Part shown: positions 1-10,391 of the stretch, piece after piece | Layout: each line of letters opens with the position of its first letter | Position numbering within the stretch: the first letter of the stretch is position 1 | Source of the DNA: Batillaria attramentaria | Lineage: Eukaryota > Mollusca > Gastropoda > Batillariidae | Assembly: GCA_018292915.2 (NCBI GenBank) | Contig: JACVVK020000211.1 | Location: 757,501 to 821,500, forward strand | Length of the DNA stretch: 64,000 nt | Direction of reading: 5' to 3' | Translations under genes and position numbers: made by a program | The notes under the pieces: generated by a model | The model's database searches: none | Told to the model about the DNA's origin: nothing | The model's input: only the letters and a program-made list of their open reading frames with translations

Positions 1-170
1 GCTCACGTGGATCACACGCATTTTCTCACAAACTGAACATGAACACCATACCAACTCGTGTTGCAAAGTGTCAGCACAGCAACTGAATTCTTGGAATTTT
101 AGAATTGCATTTGTTATCTAATTTTGAGGGCTGAACATTTCCAAAGCAGAGGGGGGTTAAGCCGGAGTAC
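1..170. repeat. Dispersed repeat R1, copy 1 (cut by window edge)
   Basis: This segment matches two other places in the window (56,508-56,715 and 60,772-60,990). All share the blocks TTTAGAATTGCA and GAACATTTCC followed by AGCAGAG, plus an upstream ACTGAAC/CACGCA stretch. The other two copies are preceded by CAA/TAA-type repeats. That would be a 3' simple-repeat tail if the element reads on the minus strand, so R1 could be the 3' end of a non-LTR element. No coding was seen. Confidence 0.6.
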
Positions 171-295
171 CCGAAGAGAACCGACGGTCGGCCCGAATGA
201 ACGGTGCCACACACAAGAAGAAAATATTCTTAGCATTGAGTGGGACTGGAAGCTGACCTCTAGCATCGGTGAAGCCGACGCCCCCCTCCCCCCCC

Positions 296-440
296 CCCCA
301 CCAACCAACCCACCAACCAACCAACCAACCAACCAACCAACCACACAACCAACCAACCAACCAACCAACCAACCAACCAACCAACCACACAACCAGCCAA
401 ACACACAACCAACCAAACACACAAACAAACAAAACAAACT
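296..440. repeat. (CCAA)n tetranucleotide microsatellite
   Basis: A C-run is followed by about 120 bp of CCAA repeats with occasional CACA interruptions, grading into CAAA. Reading frames through it give repetitive Thr/Asn/Gln/Pro or Gly/Trp/Leu/Val and are not genes. Confidence 0.9.
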
Positions 441-592
441 CGGAATATAAATAACAAAAAAAAAAGACAAAAGAAGAAAATTGCTATTTTATTACTCTTG
501 CAGTTTATTTCTTGTTGATAAGATAAACTTATAGGAGAAAGTTTTAAACGGAGCTAATTAGTTCCAGCTTTGCTAAGCCAGCTTCTGTTTCG

Positions 593-643
593 ATCGTGAG
601 TGCGCCTGTACGTTCGAAATACTCTATCTTGATGATTAACGTT
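593..643 (+). repeat. Dispersed repeat D, fragment
   Basis: A short match (GTGCGCCTGT.CGTTCGAAATACTCTAT) to longer copies at 39,954-40,050 (+), 37,241-37,336 (-) and 58,056-58,110 (-). The remainder of 441-1,110 shows an A-run at 651-666 and no gene or recognisable repeat. Confidence 0.5.
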
Positions 644-1110
644 AACCCTTTAAAAAAAAAAAAAAAACCCTCCCCTCCTTCCGACACCGTCACAGTCTCC
701 GATCATCTTCTGGTCAAGCGATGAGGCTTACGACGCGATTAATGACCAAACAACCGACTGTTGTGATCCGCCGGAACACTAATCCGATTAACTGAAACAG
801 GTGAGCTAATCGCTGTAACGCCCCTTACTTGAATCGCTCCTTCACGCCTGCTTATCTCATTAAGACGCTCAAGCGGCGGGGATGCGCTCCTCTTGGCCCG
901 GCATGGGTAATCTTGTTGGGAGACCTCCTAGCCCAAGGTGATCACCGTGAGTATTCAGTGCGGGTAGTGTTGTATAGCGCACTGCCGGAGGAAGTCCAGT
1001 GAGCGATTAGCGAATCATTGAATCTCCTGCGCACTCAGAATTCCGTGAAAGACACATACCGTTAAAATTCCGCAGAGTTAAAAGCAATGTTTAATGTGTG
1101 TAATCTTCTT

Positions 1111-1322
1111 TCCTTACCTGGCAGGAAGGTGTATATTGCCCCGTAGACCAGTTTGCATCCTTTGTTCAACGTTACATTTTTGTTTGTTTTTTTCATGTAG
1201 TGCAGGCACACTCAGCCGCGAAATCGTCTCAGTTTGTGGCTTGCGCGGCTTTAAGCCCTAAAAACTCACTCACTCACTCACTCACTCACTCACTCACTCA
1301 CTCACTCCTTACCTGGCAGGAA
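1111..1322 (+). mobile_element. SINE-C copy with 17-bp target-site duplication
   Basis: A short retroposon (1,128-1,305) ends in CTTGCGCGGCTTTAAGCCCTA followed by (CACT)n. It is flanked by a perfect 17-bp duplication at 1,111-1,127 and 1,306-1,322 (TCCTTACCTGGCAGGAA). Compared with the copy near 42.8 kb it lacks the first 50 or so bases, so it is 5' truncated. It has no coding capacity and must have been mobilised in trans by a LINE-type reverse transcriptase. Confidence 0.85.
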
Positions 1323-2838
1323 AGTCACAATTAGTTTAGCTAATTTTGTTGTTGTTGACAGAATGTAAAGTTGTGTAGAACAAAGTTCTCGTTACTTAAC
1401 ACTTGTTTTTCTACTATCTGTATCTGTAATTGCCGTAAGTGTTTATGATGACAATATTGATCAGCACTTTCGTGTTTTGACCTCGCAGTTACCTGTGAGA
1501 ATTTTTTTTTTTAAATTCATCGTTTCATTATCGTCGCTAGCTGACGCCTGTTGCATATGTCGGTTCACCGACAGCATCTTTGTTTACTTCCATCGTCCAG
1601 TCAGCCACCCGACCTTCACAACCCCAACCCCCCCCCCTCCCCAATTCCCCTCACTCTGTCCTACTATCCGGTTCCTTTCCCCAGTGACCTCAATAATCAG
1701 CCAGCCGTGACCAGTCACGGTCGATGCCTCGGTACCATTGTAATGTGATTACCTGCCCTGCACGCAGAAGACGGAGGTGTGACTGCGAGTGTACCAGGGG
1801 GAGAGAAGTGATGACGCTATCTGGTCACCGCCACTCCACCCCCCTCCCCCTCCCCCCTCCCCGACACGTCCATCAAACCAGCTGTCTGACTGCACACGGC
1901 ATCTCGTACAAGTGTATAATTATTATTATGCAGACAACGTCGGCCACACACGGAAAGGGAATATTATAGGCCTTTTCTAGTCGGCTACAGGCATGTTAGC
2001 AGACCGACCGTGCTGTTACATACAAGAAGAGAGTGCAAGGCATAAAATGCAAAAACAAAAGTAAATAAATAAATACAAGAAAAAAGGGGGGGGGGAGCAA
2101 AAACGAGAACAAAAGGAAAAAGCAAAAGAAAGAAAAAAAGAAAGAAAGGGAAAACATTTCAATGGATAAAGGGAAAGAAAAATGCAGAAAAAAAGCTTGA
2201 TAAATACCCTGGTATTGAACCGAATGGTAGATGGTACAAAATGTCACTGTTCACCCGAAAAATACTTTCTGACGAATCCACCTTCTCATTCTTCGTGTGC
2301 AGCAGTCTGGCATAATACTTTTCTGGTTTTTTTTTTTCTGTCTCTCTCTCTCTGGTTGTCTCCCCCCCCCCTCTCTCTCTCTCGTTGTCTCACCCTCCCC
2401 CCCCCCCCCCCTCTCTCTCTCTTCTCTTTTTTCTCCCCTAACAGAACCTCTGTAATTTCGTCACGAGCGGTCAGTTCAGCAGGATTTCGAACTGACTGAC
2501 AGGTGATAAGTGGAGAACCTAAGCCGGATACAAAAAATGCCAATCCCCACAGCCCCACCGGACATAAGCAATCGCCCAGGGACCATGACAGCGCATGCGC
2601 CGTGGCAGCTGCCCTATCAGATGACCGCGTCATTGCATAACCAACGCGATCAAATATTTGCCAGGCCTTGATTAGTTGATAACGGAGCAAAAAGTCCAGT
2701 TTTCCACCCACCGGCCGGCCTTGCATTGTCCGCCCGCGTGATTTCTTTTGTTCGCTCGACTTCTGCCCACGGGCCCTACCACTGCTAGCGGTGGGCGTTG
2801 GATGGTTTCAGTAACGTCCTTTTAAAGCCACCACAAAG
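1323..2838. other. Non-coding stretch without recognised gene
   Basis: Contains CT- and C-rich tracts (2,335-2,425), an A-rich block (2,085-2,190) and an isolated GCGCATGCGC word near 2,591 that resembles an NRF-1 site. No convincing exon, RNA gene or transposon boundary was found. Confidence 0.5.
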
Positions 2839-2839
2839 A

Positions 2840-2925
2840 TGTTGGCTCCCAACGGGGATTGGAACTCACGACCCGAGCATTGGAAGTCCGGGCAAACACA
2901 TGACGGTCGGTCTCTGCCGCGGTCC
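2840..2925 (-). mobile_element. SINE-A head fragment, diverged
   Basis: The reverse complement contains GGACTTCCAATGCTCGGGTCG and GTGAGTTCCAATCCC, the tRNA-like head of SINE-A with a recognisable B-box region. The 3' body is missing or unrecognisable and no flanking duplication was seen. Confidence 0.55.
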
Positions 2926-2981
2926 GGAAGTACGCACTGACGCAACAACAGCAACCAAATCACTCGCACGCAGGCACGCAG

Positions 2982-2982
<1 letters not shown>

Positions 2983-3068
<86 letters not shown>

Positions 3069-3082
3069 ATTCGCACAACTGA

Positions 3083-3146
<64 letters not shown>
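2983..3146. repeat. Opposed (CA)42 and (GT)31 arrays
   Basis: An 84-bp CA array (2,983-3,066) is followed after 18 bp by a 62-bp GT array (3,085-3,146). The arrays are complementary, so the strand could form a hairpin of about 60 bp. Confidence 0.95.
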
Positions 3147-3147
<1 letters not shown>

Positions 3148-3195
3148 GTATCATGCACCTTCCGTGGAAGAAATTCATTGTGATAAATCTACCTA

Positions 3196-3372
3196 GGGGA
3201 GACGGGATGGCCGAATGGTAGAGCCTGGACTTCTAATGCTCGGGTCGTGAGTTCGTACCCCCCCCCCCCCCCGGCTGCGGCCAAATATTTGTGCTGGCTT
3301 AGTCATCGTTGCCCCGTCTTTGATATCACCCGTATGTGGTGGAAAAGGACGTTACACTCCCACACACCCTAC
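3196..3372 (+). mobile_element. SINE-A copy
   Basis: Near full-length tRNA-derived SINE. It has an A-box-like region (TGGCCGAATGGTAGAGC), a B-box region (GTCGTGAGTTCG), the CCAAATATTTGTGCTGGC body and the GGTGGAAAAGGACGTTA motif before the tail. A run of about 15 C has expanded just after the B box. No clear flanking duplication. Confidence 0.85.
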
Positions 3373-4142
3373 ATGAACCTTCATAATCCGGTCAGCTTGG
3401 TACAGCCCGGGACAAAAGTCAAGCGGAAATAGAAATTCACACTGCCCATACCACACACCGCTATACGCACCCCGGGCACAGGCAAAAATAGAGTTAGTGT
3501 GTGTAACGGGTGATAGTCGGTTTTAGCGGTGCAGTTGTACCTGTCCAGTCCTGTATGACCATGGCCCGGCACTCAAAACGCACTGGCCAGCGTGCTGGTC
3601 AGTGCAAAAAGTAGGCCAAGGGTGCACAGAACTAGGGACATCAAAGGTGCATGACGTTGGGTGTAGTGGGGGCGGAATTTGGGTGCGGGGATGGGACGGA
3701 GAGGTTTTAGTGGAAATGTAAAGTGGATAGGAAAGGTCAGAAGGGGATAGGAGGCGTGGGGGGGGGGGGGGGGGTTGGGGGAGGGGAGATGGGGCGGCTT
3801 CGGCCAGTTCGTGGAGATGAATTTCCAATCTAGTTGACTTAAAAAAGAATCATTAACGTTCAGATACAAATTAGCAGATCGCCGTCCAACAGTAACACAA
3901 CAGAGCACAACAAGTCAAACCTTATAAGCCTGCTCACTAATGACTTGCCTGCATACTCCAAGTATTATTTTCAAGTTCCTGTTGGAAGTATACGACAGAA
4001 ACAACCACAGTTTACACCCCCTGCCCCCTTTATACCTTCCTCCCTTGCCTTCCGTTTTGCCCTAAGCCGACTGACTGCCCAATTTCACATTTGTTCAGAC
4101 GCTACGACGCAAAATACGTTTTCCTTTATTTCTCCCTGGTGG

Positions 4143-4144
<2 letters not shown>
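3373..4144. other. Non-coding stretch without recognised gene
   Basis: Includes a G-run at about 3,759-3,774 and C/T-rich DNA. No exon with a convincing splice context was seen on either strand. Confidence 0.5.
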
Positions 4145-4189
<45 letters not shown>

Positions 4190-4258
4190 ACTGACTGACT
4201 CAGTGAAACTATATTTTATTCAAGGATGAGATAATAGACGCACAGGTCTCTCTTACTA

Positions 4259-4354
<96 letters not shown>
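4145..4354. repeat. GA / TG / AG microsatellite cluster
   Basis: (GA)n at about 4,147-4,186, (GACT)n at 4,187-4,201, (TG)n at 4,260-4,322 and (AG)n at 4,323-4,354. The intervening 4,202-4,250 contains TATTTTATTCAAGG, which may be a LINE tail. Confidence 0.9.
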
Positions 4355-4357
<3 letters not shown>

Positions 4358-5790
4358 CAAGCAGATGCACACCCGCTGACGTAAGCCGGGCGGTCAGCGT
4401 GTCCGAAGACGAAAGCGTCAGTTGCACATGGCCAGCGCGGCGTCCCATCCACAGTGTCTTTGTCTTGTCTCAGGCCCCTTTTTCCCCCTCCCAGCCGCGC
4501 AAAATTAATGCAGCGTCCATCCATCCCCCCCACCTTCCACGCCCCTCCTCAACTACAGCCACTGCTAAACGACTTTTCCAATGGCCACTGGCCCGAGTGC
4601 TGCGTGAGTGCGTTAACTACCATTGGGCAACACAACATGCAATCCCTCCCCCCCCCATCTGACCCCCACTCCCTTCCCGTCCCCCGAGCAACCCACCACC
4701 ACTACCCCCCCCCCCCTCCTTTCTTTTTCGCCAGCTGACCGACTGACCACTGGGTGACCAAGTATTGCGTGTGTTACAGCGCGCAGCGGACGTTGCAACT
4801 AGAGATAGGCCCCGAGAGCCGGTGTATATGTTGTTGCGTGGCTGGTCAGTCGGTCTTGTGAGAGAGAGAGTGTGTGTGTTGAAGGGACAAAAAGTTGGAC
4901 TGGTCAGTCAGTTCTATTAAGTGTCCAGCTTAAGCATGGCCGGTCATCGTACATGGCATTTCAAGTTTTTATCTGAGTGATAGCGAAGTGCAATCAGTGA
5001 CCGCTTGGACTGTGATGTGCTGCTAGTGTCGTGGCCGGTGTGGTCAGCGGGACTGGTCAATAGAAACTGTCGCCCAGTTACACAGAGGAGTGTCAAAGAG
5101 GTAAAACACGGGCTGGCCGAAGGTCAGTTGGGAGAGAGTTCAAAAAGTTCAATGCTGCAACGCAGTGGTTGCGCGTGGGTGAATGAGTTCGCGTAAAGTG
5201 TGACGTCAGTGTTGACGCTCTCAACACGCAAAGTGACTGACAAGCGTTCTTTTCTTACCCTTGGTTTCCGAACACTGGATCTAGTTTGTAGAATATAGTG
5301 GTTTGTGCGTACAACTTCTCCTGCACAAAACCCTATACTGACATGTCTGCTCGGTTGAGTGGTTTTTTTTTTTGTTTTTTTTTGTTTTTTTACCAGATAC
5401 CTATTTCGCCTGAGCAAGTTTGCCTAACGACGAGTAACGTTTCCGGCTTAAGTGGTCAATAGCGGTAATTTGCTGCTAAGGAAGGCAGCGGTGGTCAGTG
5501 AAGCAGGAACCTATCAAAAAAAACCGGCCGAGAAGAGGTTTCGCTTGAGTGGGCTTGGACAACACCTTGGGGACTAAAAGTGAAAGAGCTCCACGCTTGA
5601 ACAACACCGTTAACTCTGCCACGTGGAATTTCGTTGACTTGCATTGTTTACCTCTCGCACGGGTGGGTGCACAATCCCTCACAGCCCGCTTCGCATCCCC
5701 TCACTGCCCCCCCCCCCCCCCTGCCCAGAGGGCCTGCAGTGTTTGGCACCTGGCAGAAGTTTTTTGATTGACCGTCATTGTGACGCAATC
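4355..5790. other. Gene-upstream stretch rich in TGGTCAG-type words
   Basis: No exon recognised. The stretch is unusually rich in GGTCAGT, TGGTCAG and TGACCAC words (for example near 4,738, 4,848, 4,900 and 5,040) and becomes GC-richer toward 5.8 kb. Confidence 0.4.
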
Positions 5791-5895
5791 GCCGTGACGT
5801 CACTTCTCCCCGCGTCACCCTGGGGCATGGAGTTGCCAAACGATGACTTGATTGGATGAGTTTTGCCCGGAAAAAACACCGCGCATGCGCAGCAT
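5791..5895 (+). promoter_or_regulatory. Candidate GC-rich promoter with CRE and NRF-1-like sites
   Basis: A full cAMP-response-element word (TGACGTCA) lies near 5,797 and an NRF-1-like palindrome (GCGCATGCGC) near 5,881. Both occur in relatively CpG-rich DNA about 140-240 bp upstream of a start codon in good context at 6,033. Both motifs are typical of broad, TATA-less animal promoters. Calling this a promoter is inference; no transcript start can be seen. Confidence 0.35.
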
Positions 5896-6032
5896 CTTAT
5901 GGAGTAGCACAGCGTCCAGCTGACGGAGAGAGAGGGAGAGAGGAAAAGCGAAAGCCCGAAGGGAAAAAAAAAAGAGAAGCTCCAAAAACAAACTGATATA
6001 CGTGGGATATTATTTTCGTGTTGTTGTGCAAA

Positions 6033-6117
6033 ATGGAAGTATTAATGCCAAGTTCTTCCGACGCGGCGACTCGCCCAAAACGCGATATGGATTCTATAGT
6101 CAGCACTCTCGCAAACG
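6033..6117 (+). CDS. Candidate first coding exon of a three-exon gene
   Basis: The ATG at 6,033 has a strong context (AAA before it, G after it). The frame encodes 28 codons starting MEVLMPSSSDAATRPKRD and ending around DSIVSTLAN, then meets a modest donor (ACG|GTTGGT) at 6,118; beyond that the frame turns into a low-complexity Phe/Val run. The exon ends with one base of a split codon. This fits the exon at 17,206, which starts with two bases, giving Glu at the join. A CRE/NRF-1-bearing GC-rich stretch lies just upstream. Two degenerate copies of the same ATG module follow at 6,180 and 6,474. The product is not recognised; the basic RPKR stretch would fit a nuclear protein. Phase agreement alone is modest evidence, so a chance frame is possible. 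Confidence 0.4.
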
Positions 6118-6179
6118 GTTGGTACTTTTTCTTATTTGTTTGTTTTTTTGTTGTTCTTGTTTTTTTCTCTCTCTTCGTC

Positions 6180-6530
6180 TGACGCTTGTCGCCCATAATA
6201 CGAAATAGATTTCATAGTCACAGCCGGGAACACACAAGAACTGTTTCGACATTTGTTTTTCTATTTTTGCCGAGTTTTAGCAGTAATAATAACTGCATTA
6301 ATATCGGCGCTTTAGCTCTGCCGCTTGGCCGGCTCAAACCACCCGCGAACTTAACTTGGCCCAGCACGCACGCTGACGTGAGTCACACACATTCACTCAC
6401 GAACAATTCCTTAAATGAACGTTTCTTAAACTTTTCTGATATTTTGTTTTGTTTCGAGTTCCCGCTTTCTTCGCCCGCCCGCCCAAACACATAACATGGC
6501 TTCTATAGTCGACAATCGCAACACTGAAGG
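6180..6530 (+). repeat. Two degenerate copies of the 6.07-kb ATG module
   Basis: The segment at 6,067-6,122 (GCCCAAAACGCGATATGG, then TTCTATAGTC, then CGCAAACGGTTG) recurs at 6,474-6,530 (GCCCAAACACATAACATGG, TTCTATAGTC, CGCAACACTGAAGGGTTG) and more weakly at 6,180-6,242, where the ATG is replaced by TAG. The 6.49-kb copy retains an ATG and would encode MASIVDNRNTEG, parallel to MDSIVSTLANG of the first module. They may be duplicated alternative first exons or just a local repeat. Confidence 0.5.
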
Positions 6531-6770
6531 GTTGATGTCAACTACACCCCCCTCCCCCCCCCCCGGCAGTCTCGCTCTTGCAATCTCATTCTCTCTGTCT
6601 TTGTAGCTTACTTTCATTATCGAAGTCATTCTTCCGTCAACTCAGTGCCATTGTAACCGCTTAGCAAGTATTATGTATTCATGTGTACATGTACTTACAC
6701 TCAGCTGAGCGTAGGTAAGACTGAAACAGCTGACGGCTTGTTTTCCTTTTCTGTACGCACCACGTGCAAA

Positions 6771-6964
6771 CCCTTCACTGAAGGGGAGCCGGGGTGGCCG
6801 AATGGTTGAGCGTTGGACTTCTGATGCTGGGGTCGTAAGTTCGTATCCCGGCTGGGGCCAAATATTTGTGCTGGCTTTTTCATCGTTGCCCCGTCTTTGA
6901 TGTCACCCGTATGTGGTGGAAAAGGACGTTAAACCCCCAAACACCCACCCACCCCTTCACTGAA
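6771..6964 (+). mobile_element. SINE-A copy with 12-bp target-site duplication
   Basis: Full-length SINE-A (6,783-6,952) starts GGGGAGCCGGGGTGGCCG, has B box GTAAGTTCGTATCCCGG, and ends GGACGTTAAACCCCCAAACA plus CACCCA repeats. It is flanked by CCCTTCACTGAA at 6,771-6,782 and 6,953-6,964, a perfect 12-bp duplication. Confidence 0.93.
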
Positions 6965-7028
6965 ACAGTGAAAGCGCAACGTTCGCACACGGCACTGCTT
7001 CAGTCCGTGAGACTGCAGACCGATCTTC

Positions 7029-7437
7029 TTAAAGGTCTGCATTCTCACCGAAAAGCCGCAAGCTGTGTTTTTCAAAAGCTGTCCATCTGTGCAAAATGCA
7101 CGATCAACTCTGTCACGGTTACAGAGTTTTCAGCGTCTCTAAAACCCCTATAAAAGCCATGGGCAGCCTGAGTGTACGTTTTGACACTGAGCGAGGAAGA
7201 TCGCAGTGACTAGTCTTCTCGTGCAGCACACAACACCCGCTAGACGCTGCAGCGATGTGTCTCGCCCACTGATCAAAATCACAATGAAGTCACTGCAAAC
7301 TCACGCTCCGGTTTTATAAGGGTCCCCGAAGCGCTGACAACTCTGCAACTGTGACAGAGTTGCCTGCATTATGCACAGTCGCAGTTTTTGAAAAAACACA
7401 ATGTTTGTGGCTTTTTGTTGAGATTGCAGACCTTTAA
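7029..7437. mobile_element. TTAA-flanked foldback element with long inverted arms
   Basis: TTAA at 7,029-7,032 and 7,434-7,437 bracket a 401-bp unit. Its ends, AGGTCTGCA and TGCAGACCT, begin inverted arms of about 125 bp (7,033-7,160 and 7,310-7,433) at roughly 75-80% identity by eye. Each arm carries an AACTCTGT...ACAGAGTT-type palindrome and, toward the centre, a TATAAAA box (7,149-7,155 on plus; 7,312-7,318 on minus). The TTAA target fits piggyBac- or Kolobok-type MITEs. No transposase frame is present. Confidence 0.75.
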
Positions 7438-8490
7438 CCTGTTGTCTATAATTATAATTATGACTTCGTTTCTCTTTCTTTTTGCCCCACTGAGACGGTA
7501 CTGTCCCCTCCACCCCCCACCCCTCTTCACTGGACGCTTTTGGCTAACTAGTCACTCTGTGCATGTCCAGTCACTGTGACGGTCCGGGCAGTCAGTACTG
7601 AGTACGTACGTTGCAGTGGTCGGTGTACTGTGTTGGTTGTGCAATGAAGCGTGTCCGGCAGCACAGCTGGCAGGACTAGTGCGTCGGCGTCAAATTTTGT
7701 GCAGCCGCCGCCTAAACGTAACCTGACATAAGACTTAGTCTCTCGGTATGCATGATAGTTTTCAAGTTGCCGGACATACGGATGTATAAGATCTAATTTC
7801 TTACTAATAGCCTACTTGCCAGGTCAGTCTGCCGAACAGCGACGTTCTGAAACGCGTGAGGCGTGAAGCCGCAGCAGCGGTGGTGGGCACATGCAGAGGC
7901 TGTCCGCAGCACCCTGAACCGAACCCCATTGGTGGAATCATTCACTTCTTACTTACGTTCACACACAAGTGTGAGGCAGGCAGACTGGTCTCTATGTTGT
8001 TGTACTTTAAAAAAAACAAAACAAATAACTTGCAATTGATGTTGTTTCATTTGACTAAATCTTATACGAGAAAATCAGTGTACTGAATATATATATATAC
8101 TATAACATAGAACAGAGAGCGAGAGAGAACAGCCATGTTGCATTCGTCTGCAATGTTTCCACTTGCCTGCAAAAAAAAAGAAGAAAAAAAAAAAAAGAGA
8201 GAGAAAATCAGATTGGAACAGTTTTGAAGCTTGCTACACGCAATATAGTCTTAGTATGCATCCACATCCTCTGGAAAACTTAAGTGTTTCGCGTCATACA
8301 AGCAGTATAAGTCCGATACCTTTCAGGCTTTGCGAACCGAGATACACAACTGCTCACTGCCCGATGTAGGAAGTGAACGATTCAACCAATGAGGACCCGG
8401 TTCAGGGTGCTGAGGATAACTGCATATAATGTGGTGCGCAAATGGCCGGTCACGGGCTAACGGGCAGCACTAGAGATACTGAGTAGGTAG
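7438..8490. other. Non-coding stretch without recognised gene
   Basis: Holds an AT stretch near 8,085-8,100 and an A-rich block at 8,170-8,205. No exon or transposon end was recognised. Confidence 0.45.
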
Positions 8491-8751
8491 GGTCAGCAGC
8501 ATGTTGCAGTAGTTTGTTTGAAAATGAGTAATACTATTCTCCAGCGGTGTACAATGCTTTCCTACAATTCACAGGCGAGTCTAATTTACGTCGATTTCGA
8601 GGGGGCAGCAACATGTTGCAGTAGTTTATTTTTGAAAATAATAATGAATTGTACTCATATAGCGCAAATTCTCGCAGAGTGACTCAATGCGCGTACTCCC
8701 GCACTCATACCAACAAATGCAAACACACGCTTTCTCGCGCGCGCTCTCTCT

Positions 8752-8803
<52 letters not shown>

Positions 8804-8804
8804 G

Positions 8805-8850
<46 letters not shown>

Positions 8851-8965
8851 CACACACACACAGAGCAGCTGAATCAGGAGTAATGAATAATAAAATTATC
8901 CCCCAATGGTGTACACTTTCCTACAATTCACACGCTAGTCTAAATTCACGTCGATTTTCGGGAGG
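8491..8965. repeat. Tandem duplication of about 111 bp, second copy interrupted by a microsatellite-bearing repeat
   Basis: Unit 1 (8,491-8,601) contains GCATGTTGCAGTAGTTT and TTCCTACAATTCACAGGCGA. Unit 2 begins at 8,602 with GCAACATGTTGCAGTAGTTT, breaks at about 8,645, and resumes at about 8,876-8,962 with CAATGGTGTACACTTTCCT and CGTCGATTTTCGGG. Inside the break are a CATATAGCGCAAATTC motif seen in many dispersed metazoan repeats, (CT)n, and (CA)n arrays at 8,767-8,868. Confidence 0.75.
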
Positions 8966-10347
8966 GAGAGGGGGGGGGGACAAAACGGAAAAAATAATGG
9001 GGCAGCGATGACTGATCAACATTCTGCTTACCAGCGATCGTCTTGGCAAAAATCAAATGCTGAATACGGGCTTCCGGAATTCCCAAATTTCCACCCTTCT
9101 GCGTGAGCGATTTCGGGACTTTTGCTCTCTTCGTCTTTACTAAACGTCCAGAGATTTGGCGTGACTTAGGGTCTCGACGCTTGCGTTGGTTTGCAAGAGA
9201 AAAGCCACGGCAGTCGTTGGGTTATCCGTGTCTTCGGAACTGATTACAAAATGCGTTACAGTGGCGCATGCGTTTAGACCCCAAGTCTCGCCACATCTAC
9301 ACACTTAAAAAAAAACCAAAACATAAAAAAACAACGAAACAAACCCACCATCACCGCCACCAAAAAACAGTCAAACAAAACAAAGCAAGCCAACAACAAC
9401 AACAATAAAAAAATTACACTAATCCCAGTTACAAGAAAAGGGACCTCCCTCCCCCCCCGCCCCCTCCCCCCGCCCCCTCCCCACAACAACCACCACCACC
9501 ACCACCACCCAAAACTAGAAACACATTGGAATGGACTCACTATGCTCTAGACTGGCGACAGTATCTCAGCAGATAACAAAATTTCTGCGGTTGACCCAAC
9601 CCACGCTTGGGTATCAAATGACGTCACTGACACCACGGACTCATTAACATCGTATCGGCAACACCCCTTGGCAGACCGACCCACAAAATTTGCATATAAT
9701 TTGCAAGTCAGTGAGCCGCGGGTTGCCCCGCGTGACCCCCCCCCCCCCCTCCCACCGCAAAAAAAAAAGACTCGCGAAGGAATCGTTTTTGGTCACATCA
9801 AAATTATCTTTGAAAAAGTCAAAAACAGGACCGATTTGTTCGTTGTTATTTTTGGCCAGTTACGAAATTCATAGGGAAGATTTGTGTTTTTTAAATATAT
9901 AATAGCACTTTGACCGAACTTTGACCAAATCTTGTACTGCATCGACAGGTACAGCCAGTGCGGAAATAAGCATTCATGTGACTTGGTGAAATTTTTAACC
10001 GAGTGTCTCCGAAGTGCAAACTACCGGAAAGCTCCTGCATGATTAGTTTAATTTAAACAGATTTATTGCGTTGCGCGGCATCGGAGAAAGTACAGAAAAA
10101 AAACAACAGTTTGAGCATAAACAAGGCGAACGTATGACATGCTCATCAAACATTATCAAATAATGCTTATAATATAAGCAATGGGTGATGTATAGTACAC
10201 ACCGATCAAACTAGTTTCAGTTGCTGGAGTACTAAGACTGGTGGACGTGTTCATGCAAGCGGTCCTTAAACATGTTTATTCTAGGAATAGATTTTAGGTG
10301 TTGTGGCAATGAATTCCACGTGTATGCACCAGTAAGCGAAAAACGAG

Positions 10348-10391
<44 letters not shown>

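Noticed and set aside
841..1010. Possible rRNA or small RNA gene (GC-rich segment with a 10-bp inverted pair GCTAATCGCT / AGCGATTAGC)
   Set aside because: No recognisable 5S, 18S or snRNA landmarks; the short inverted pair alone is within chance.
2798..3178. Open frames encoding His-Thr or Cys-Val repeats (also near 8.7, 15.1, 16.8, 19.7, 30.9, 42.3, 47.4, 50.5, 55.3, 62.0 and 63.4 kb)
   Set aside because: They are translations of CA/GT microsatellites with no splice or start context.
6783..6860. tRNA gene
   Set aside because: A and B boxes are present, but the sequence is the head of a SINE: acceptor-stem pairing is lacking and it is fused to the SINE body with target duplications. The same holds for all other tRNA-like heads here.
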